A DNA stretch of 64,000 nucleotides, taken from Grosmannia clavigera kw1407. Its lineage: Eukaryota; Ascomycota; Sordariomycetes; Ophiostomatales; Ophiostomataceae. Positions within the stretch are counted from its first letter, which is position 1, and each line of letters opens with the position of its first letter. Under the pieces are notes generated by a model. It was given only the letters and a program-made list of their open reading frames with translations, was not told where the DNA came from and did no database searches. Made by a program: the position numbers and the translations under genes. Below are positions 58,639 through 64,000 of this stretch, in pieces. The stretch lies in contig NW_014040831.1 of NCBI RefSeq assembly GCF_000143105.1, positions 1,098,974 to 1,162,973 on the forward strand. The letters are read 5' to 3'.

Positions 58639-59789
58639 CTACAGCTTCTCGTTGGGTCCGGCGATCAGGATCTTGATCACCTGGCCCTCCTTGACCTTGT
58701 TAAAGGCCGTCTCGGCCTGGTCAAACGGCACGGTCGTCGTGATGAGCTTCTTGACGTCGATCTTGCCGGCAGCGACGAGCTCGATGGCCAGCTTGTAGTC
58801 GCCGGAGCCATAGCGGAAGCTGCCGCGTGCGGTGACCTCCTTAAGGCAGAACGCCATGATGGGGAAGGTGATGTCGGCGCGACCCATGCCGCCCTGCACG
58901 TACGTACCGCCGTTGCGGACGACGTGCAGGCTGGCCTGGATGCTGGGCTCGGCACCTGAGGCGTCAATGACGACGTCGGCACCGCCGCCCAGGTCGGCCA
59001 GCTCGACAATGTTCCGGGCGTTTTCCTCGGCCGAGACGCGTTGGCTGACGTATGTGTGTGTGGCCGCGAAGCTGCGGGCAAACTCGAGCTTGGACTGCAC
59101 GATGTCGACGGAGACGACCTTGGTCGCGCCATAGGCCCGTGCCACGGCACAGCAGAGCAGGCCGACCGGGCCGGCACCCATCACCACGACGGACTGGCCC
59201 GGTTGGATGCGGCCCTGACGGCCGACAATGTGCACGGCCACGGCCAGCGGCTCGATCAGCGCGCCCTCCTGCAGCGACACGACCTCGGGCAGCTTGTAGC
59301 AGAAGTCGGCCGGCGCGGTCCAGAAGCCTGTCAGCGTGCCGTCGATGGGCGGCGTTGCCGCAAACCGCATGTCCGGGCACAGGTTGTAGTGGCCGCTCAG
59401 ACATGGCTCGCAGTGCCGGCATGGGTATCCTGGCTCCAAAGCCACCCGGTCGCCCACCTTGAGCGTCTTGACTGCGTCGCCCACAGCCACCACCGTGCCT
59501 GCTGACTCGTGGCCCAGCACCATGGGCTCCTTGACCACATAGTGCCCGATGGCACCGTGCTCCACGTAGTGGATGTCGGAGCCGCAGATGCCCGTGTAGT
59601 TCACGCCCACGAGCACATCGTGGGGCGACTTGATCGTCGGCACCGGGCGCTCCTCAAAGGTCACCTCGTGCTGCCGCTTCAGCACGAAGGAGAGGTTCTG
59701 CGGAGAGTCAGCGCAGAGCCCGGCCAGACCAGCAACAGCGATGAGCAGAAATTCGGGCATACAGATTTGCCTTCCGTCAGAGAAGCCAT
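58639..59789 (-). CDS. XDH1: Xylitol dehydrogenase (D-xylulose reductase)
   Basis: Two exons, 59789-59763 (nine codons, MASLTEGKS) and 59697-58639, phase 0 around a 65-nt intron; 361 residues. It is a zinc-dependent medium-chain dehydrogenase: GICGSDIHYVEHG (catalytic Cys), GHESAGTVV, and the structural-zinc lobe GYPCRHCEPCLSGHYNLC with four Cys. Also present are MRFAATPPIDGTLTGF, EGALIEPLAVAVH and the NAD motif GAGPVG, followed by VVSVDIVQSKLE with an acidic residue for NAD preference. It oxidises xylitol to xylulose in the pentose catabolic pathway, cytosol. A longer 411-codon reading through the intron would give a false hydrophobic N-terminus. L-arabinitol dehydrogenase is the nearest alternative; the PPIDGTLTGF stretch favours XDH. 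Confidence 0.9.
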
Positions 59790-60344
59790 TGCCAGTGTAG
59801 ATCGATCGTCTTCGATGTGGTGTGCAGAGGGGGAAATTCGAGAAAGAGCGGGGATGAGGTGCGAGGAAGTTCATAGAAAACAGGACAGAGTTTTGTCGTT
59901 GGCCACACTGACAAGATCTATTTGTACTCGCGCGAGCTCAAGGGAACGTGTCGTTCGCAGCGGCCAGACTCCACGGAAACGCGCCGTTTCTCGGACATCG
60001 TGTTAGCGCGTGGAGCAGTGGCCAGAAGACAGCCTGAAATGGGGGATCAGGAAGCTCCATTAGCGGCAGGTTTTCTTTCCGACCCCACGTTCCAGCGGTG
60101 TCCAGCACCTCATTGACTATAAAGCTGCCTACAAGCAGGCAGTGCGGGGTGATTCCAGCACAGCTTCTGCCCCTTCGCCCGCACGTTTTCAGGCACCGAC
60201 AGCTCATTGCATCCATCATGAGATATCGCTGGTGGCTTGTAAGTTTAGCGTAGAATTTATCCATATTAACCGCGCCAATCACAGGACGCAGACACAAGAC
60301 AGCAGCCGGAATTAGCCTGCCAGACCGCTGTCCCGCCAAAAACA
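59790..60344. other. XDH1 promoter / beta-mannosidase 3' region
   Basis: The space between two genes on the same strand. No gene or recurrent motif is seen. Confidence 0.45.
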
Positions 60345-63015
60345 TCATGCTGTCATGCCCAGATATCTCGCACGGAATAGCATATCCCGCCTGGCCCCGT
60401 GGACACCGATATGCACGGTCTCGCCCGGCACCACGTCCACCAGGTTGTCATCAAAAACCACGTCGTCTGCTTCTTTGTCTGGCCCCTCTACCACCAGTCC
60501 CTTGACCGGCACTTCCGCACTAAGAGCGACGGAAGTGCCGCATTCGGCAAGTTTTACCACCAATTGCTGCGGCCTCGCCAGATGAAGGTACTTCAGTGGT
60601 TCTGGCCAGTTGACATACCGGGCCAGCTGCCGTCCGTCTGCTCCTTCCATCCCCGCTGTCACCAGGTATGCTGCAACGACGGTGCGTGTTTCGTCGCCGG
60701 CCTTCCTCACGGGCACGTCCAGTTCTGCAATTTCTATCGATCGGTTCTTCAGCAAGGTGATGCCGTGGGCAACGACATGCTCGTATGTCTGTTCGCCCGT
60801 TTCCACGTCCCATGCACGCATAATGCAGTCGACTGTGAGATCTTCGAGCGCCAGGTTGGATCCCCAGATCTCTATCTTCGTCTCCCTTCTAGTCTCAATT
60901 CGCGAATGGCGGCCGCCCATGTGGACGTGCTCCCGCCGCGCCATGCCCACGCTGACCGGCGCCATCTCGCGCTTGACGGCGTAGTATGCATGCTTTGGCC
61001 GCAGGTAGTAGTCGCAGATGCTCCAGCTGGTCACTGGCCAGCAGTCGTTGATCTGCCACACCAATGCCCCGCCACAGTACTCCTGGCCCGGTCCTTTCCA
61101 CTGCCGCTTCCACAGCCGATATGCCGAAGCCAAGCACTCCGCTTGCATCAGTTGCGTGCAGTACACAAACTGCTCTAGCGGGTCCGGAGCATACCGCAGG
61201 TTCTCCACCAGGTACAGCGCAATACGCCGCTCGTGTCCGGCAGCCTTGTTATGGAAGTCAATGGTCGAGCTTTGCGCATACCGGTCTGGGTCGTTGCGGC
61301 CCTGTGGCAGAAATGCGTCAATTGTACGCACACTGGGAAACGCCTCCATGCCAAACTCCGACACGAAACGTCCAACCAGTTTGTCAAAGTCCTGGTACTT
61401 TTCTTGCGTTCCATGCCACACGTTCCACTGATGGATGTCGCCCACTGTTGGGTCATGTGTATCCACCCCACCACCCCAAGGACTGCCGAAGTGGTAATAC
61501 GTGTCCGGGATGAGTGCCGCGCACACATCTGCGAGTATCTTTTCGTAAATGTATCGTGCGGGAAAATCGGTTTGCAGCCAGCTCTCGGCGTCCTTGTTAG
61601 CGTAGTCGTATGTGAGACCCTCGCTCTCCTGGTACTGGTAGTCTTCGTTATTGCCAGCCCAGATGACGATGCTCGGATGGTGGCGCAACAAGCGCACGTT
61701 AGCTTCAGCCTCGCGGCGAATCGAATCACAGAAAGCCGGCCAGGCAGGGTAGTTTCCACAGCCGAACATAAAGTCCTGCCACACAAGGACCCCAAGCTCA
61801 TCGCAAGTATCATAAAACGCCTGTTGTTCGTAGATGCCACCGCCCCATACGCGGATCATAAACTGGTTGCCATCAGCCACGAGCTTAACCCAGTCATGAT
61901 AGCGCTGGGGCGTGACCCGGGGCAGAAAATTGTCCGCAGGGATCCAGTTGCTGCCTCCACAGAAGATTGAGATGTTGTTGATCCTGAAGAAAAAGCTTGT
62001 GCCGGTTTGTCCATGCAGCGGCTGTTGTACCAGTTCTGCACGTCGGAGACCGATCTTCTTTGTAGTTGTGTCGACATCCTTCAGCTGCTTATCTGTTCTT
62101 GCCAGCAGTGTCGCTTTAACCGTATACAATGGCTGCTGGCCGTATCGCACCGGATACCACAATGCTGGGTTGTTGATTCTAAAGCTGGCTGAAGCAATTT
62201 TTAGTGCAGAGTCAACCAAAATGGTCTCTGACGCCACCAAGGAGTCACCGAGGGTGACATCGAACCGCACTGCCTCTGGGACATTGGGTCCCGCCTCGAT
62301 CTCAGCTTGAGTGGTGACCGTGGCTACCTTCAGACTTTTGTCGACTTCGGTACGAAAGGACAAGTCCGAGATACGAGACTCGTAAACTTCCAAGTAGATT
62401 GGTCGCCACGGTCCACATGTCAACAAGGTTGGTCCCCAGTCCCACCCCTGGTCTGGTTAGCATGCCATGTCACGGATCTCTCTGCGTCGAAGAACCTACC
62501 CAATGGTATTGGGCTTTCCGCACGGCGAGTCGCGAATTGTCCCCATTCCAGCAGCCCCATTTATGGTGTGGGTGCTCATCTATGCGCTTCCAGCCACGAA
62601 GTGATGCGTTGTCAAATGTGATGGTGAGCTCATTGCTGCCACCAGCAGATGTAATCTCGGCAGTGACATCGACACGATGCGGCAAGAACATGTTGTCGCT
62701 CTCTAATATGGTCTTTCCGTTTAGTACAACGGTGGCAAAGGTATCAAGGCCATCGAAAGCTAGGACGGTTTTCTCTGTTGGATTGTCTGTCGTATGAGGG
62801 GTCAGAAACGTGGTTCTGTAAACCCACTGGCGCTCACCCACCCACTGCACGAGCAGCTCATTTTTTCCAACGGACGGATTCGGTATCTTTTTGTGTGCGA
62901 GCAAATCAAGGTGGATGTTTGTCGGAAATTGGTTAACAGGAAGCCGATGGCTGTCATCCTCGCCGACGGCCTTGAAAGACCATCCCGAGTCGATAGGGAC
63001 GATGATGCGGGGCAT
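60345..63015 (-). CDS. mndB: Beta-mannosidase, GH2, intracellular type
   Basis: Two exons, 63015-62500 and 62447-60345, phase 0 around a 52-nt intron; 872 residues. The start is MPRIIVPIDSGWSFK with no signal peptide, which distinguishes it from secreted MndA. The sugar-binding domain has WVYRTTFLTP, AFDGLDTFATVVLNG and GWKRIDEHPHHKWGCWNGD. The exon junction restores YHW-GWDWGPTLLTCGPW, highly typical of GH2 mannosidases. The acid/base Glu is in WAGNNEDYQ, and the nucleophile Glu is probably in VSEFGMEAFPS. Other signatures are RVWGGGIYEQQAFYDTCDEL and VWQDFMFGCGNYPAWP. It releases terminal beta-mannose from manno-oligosaccharides. It shares the strand with XDH1, but co-regulation is only a guess. 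Confidence 0.93.
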
Positions 63016-63687
63016 TGTGGCCAATGACTTGATAGCAACGTGAGTGAGGCGGTGATTGCCGAAGAGCAGATTCTGATGGTCGACAGGCCGAAAGGCAAGA
63101 AATTCGGCTGGAAGTCTGAGCTTCCTCTCGAAGTAGGCCGTCTATTGTCGTGCCTGCTGTTCCTGTCGTCTCATTTTATGGTCCTTTCTTTCCTGATCAA
63201 CCTGGCCTACCCCTCTTTGGGCAACTCGGCATGTAAGACAAGAAGCCTGAGTCAGCAAGCTTACTCTTTTCGGCTGTTGAAAAGTGAAAGTGGCCAAGTG
63301 TTTCTGTGAGAATGAGAACGGTCAATGCCACGAGAGTGGCGAATGTAATCAGTTATATTAACGTCCTGTCAGGCTAATTCTACAAGCAAAAGATGGAGCC
63401 TATGTTCTGTGGCGGGGTTGTTGGCTGCTACAGGATGCTTTGGTTTGAGTTAATTCCGCATCGGCGGTCAGATCGTCTGTTCGTATCAATTAAGTACTCG
63501 TGCGCGAAATTTTATCCAAACAATACAATATTTAGCCATGTCTTCAGTGGCCTTTTGCTAACCCTCGACTTCGAAACGAATACATGAACCAGCCACCCTG
63601 GGGTTGCCGCTTGTAGCGCACATAACCGCCGTATTTACGCCCCAAACGCCCAGATGAGATCCCGCATAAGATGCCAAAACAGGTTGG
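63016..63687. other. Beta-mannosidase promoter region
   Basis: About 670 bp between same-strand genes. AT-richer in the second half; no gene. Confidence 0.5.
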
Positions 63688-64000
63688 CTATAGCAATGTC
63701 GTGCTCCCGTCATTTTCGCTGTCCTCCGCTAGTCCTAGCAGACGGCCGACATAATTCGTGAATTCGTGCATGCTACCGTGCGTGGCAGCCACATCGGTCC
63801 AGAAGACGTTCAGGTGGTTCCGATCAAACAGAGCGTGCAGAGACCAGACCTCTTCGGGGTACTGGCCGATGAGGAAGATGAGGTCCTCGTAGTCGCTGGC
63901 GGCCTCGCCACGGCGCCAGCTGTGGGCCTGAAACTTGGCGGCGAGCTGGTAGAAGAGAGAAAGGACAGGTACAAAATTGGAGCCATGGGGGGTGGCAGGA
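63688..64000 (-). CDS. Unrecognised protein, C-terminal part only
   Basis: A minus-strand frame open from the window end to a TAG at 63690-63688, about 104 codons. It reads GSNFVPVLSLFYQLAAKFQA, then SDYEDLIFLIGQYPEEVWSL, HALFDRNHLNVFWTDVAA and GRLLGLAEDSEND, ending STTLL. The composition is that of a folded, mainly helical domain, and codon use is GC-rich like its neighbours. An acceptor-like TTCTACCAG lies inside but is not needed, since the frame is open on both sides of it. Family not recognised. Confidence 0.6.
   Translation of the reverse strand, partial: PATPHGSNFVPVLSLFYQLAAKFQAHSWRRGEAASDYEDLIFLIGQYPEEVWSLHALFDRNHLNVFWTDVAATHGSMHEFTNYVGRLLGLAEDSENDGSTTLL

Overview
The window looks like nuclear DNA of a filamentous ascomycete. 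The genes have short introns (about 50-110 nt, a few longer) with GT...AG ends and CTAAC/CTAAG-type branch sites. Coding exons are GC-rich and intergenic stretches are more AT-rich. The proteins resemble those of Sordariomycetes. An Ophiostomatales-like fungus (Sporothrix/Ophiostoma) is my best guess, from protein flavour only, and is not proven by the sequence.

Layout. 1-2652: 3' part of a chromatin-type gene with two C2H2 fingers, a DUF3716-like Cys cluster and a cupin-like end. 2842-3140: relic of a short-chain dehydrogenase. 3353-4089: MARVEL-type membrane protein. 5029-8478: very large uncharacterised protein. 8.5-12.5 kb: gene-poor, with one tRNA-Ser(AGA). 12520-16396: MSH6, divergent from a coiled-coil Atg28-like gene (17010-19160). 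21660-23298: pyruvate kinase. 23854-25410: WDR68/DCAF7-like WD40 gene, divergent from SPT5 (26231-29625). 31899-34724: ribosome-associated Hsp70 of the SSB class (8 exons). 35516-38251: VPS53. 39823-41097: GH18 chitinase-like gene whose catalytic motif is altered. 41.1-45.2 kb: long non-coding stretch. 45247-47927: betaine-lipid synthase BTA1, divergent from CAB4-type phosphopantetheine adenylyltransferase (48893-50197). 50724-52971: NGG1/ADA3. 53457-~55275: PA-TM-RING ubiquitin ligase. 55.3-58.6 kb: gene-poor. 58639-59789: xylitol dehydrogenase. 60345-63015: intracellular beta-mannosidase. 63688-64000: 3' end of an unrecognised gene.

Most genes are housekeeping: mismatch repair, transcription elongation, SAGA, glycolysis, CoA synthesis, ribosome-bound folding and endosome-Golgi tethering. 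They are not organised as a pathway cluster. I see no secondary-metabolite cluster, intact transposon, CRISPR array or virus. Gene coordinates span all exons; exon limits are in the evidence and were derived by eye from splice sites, reading frame and family similarity recalled from memory.

The most striking unexplained signal is in the non-coding DNA. Two related 9-mers, TACGGAGTA (20 exact copies seen) and TACGACGTA (7 seen), recur throughout the window, and every copy lies outside the coding exons I assigned. They meet in a perfect 16-bp inverted repeat at 4846-4889. The other main finds are a GH18 protein with DGIDINWA in place of the catalytic motif, and a duplicated zinc-finger unit that carries its intron at the same codon position.
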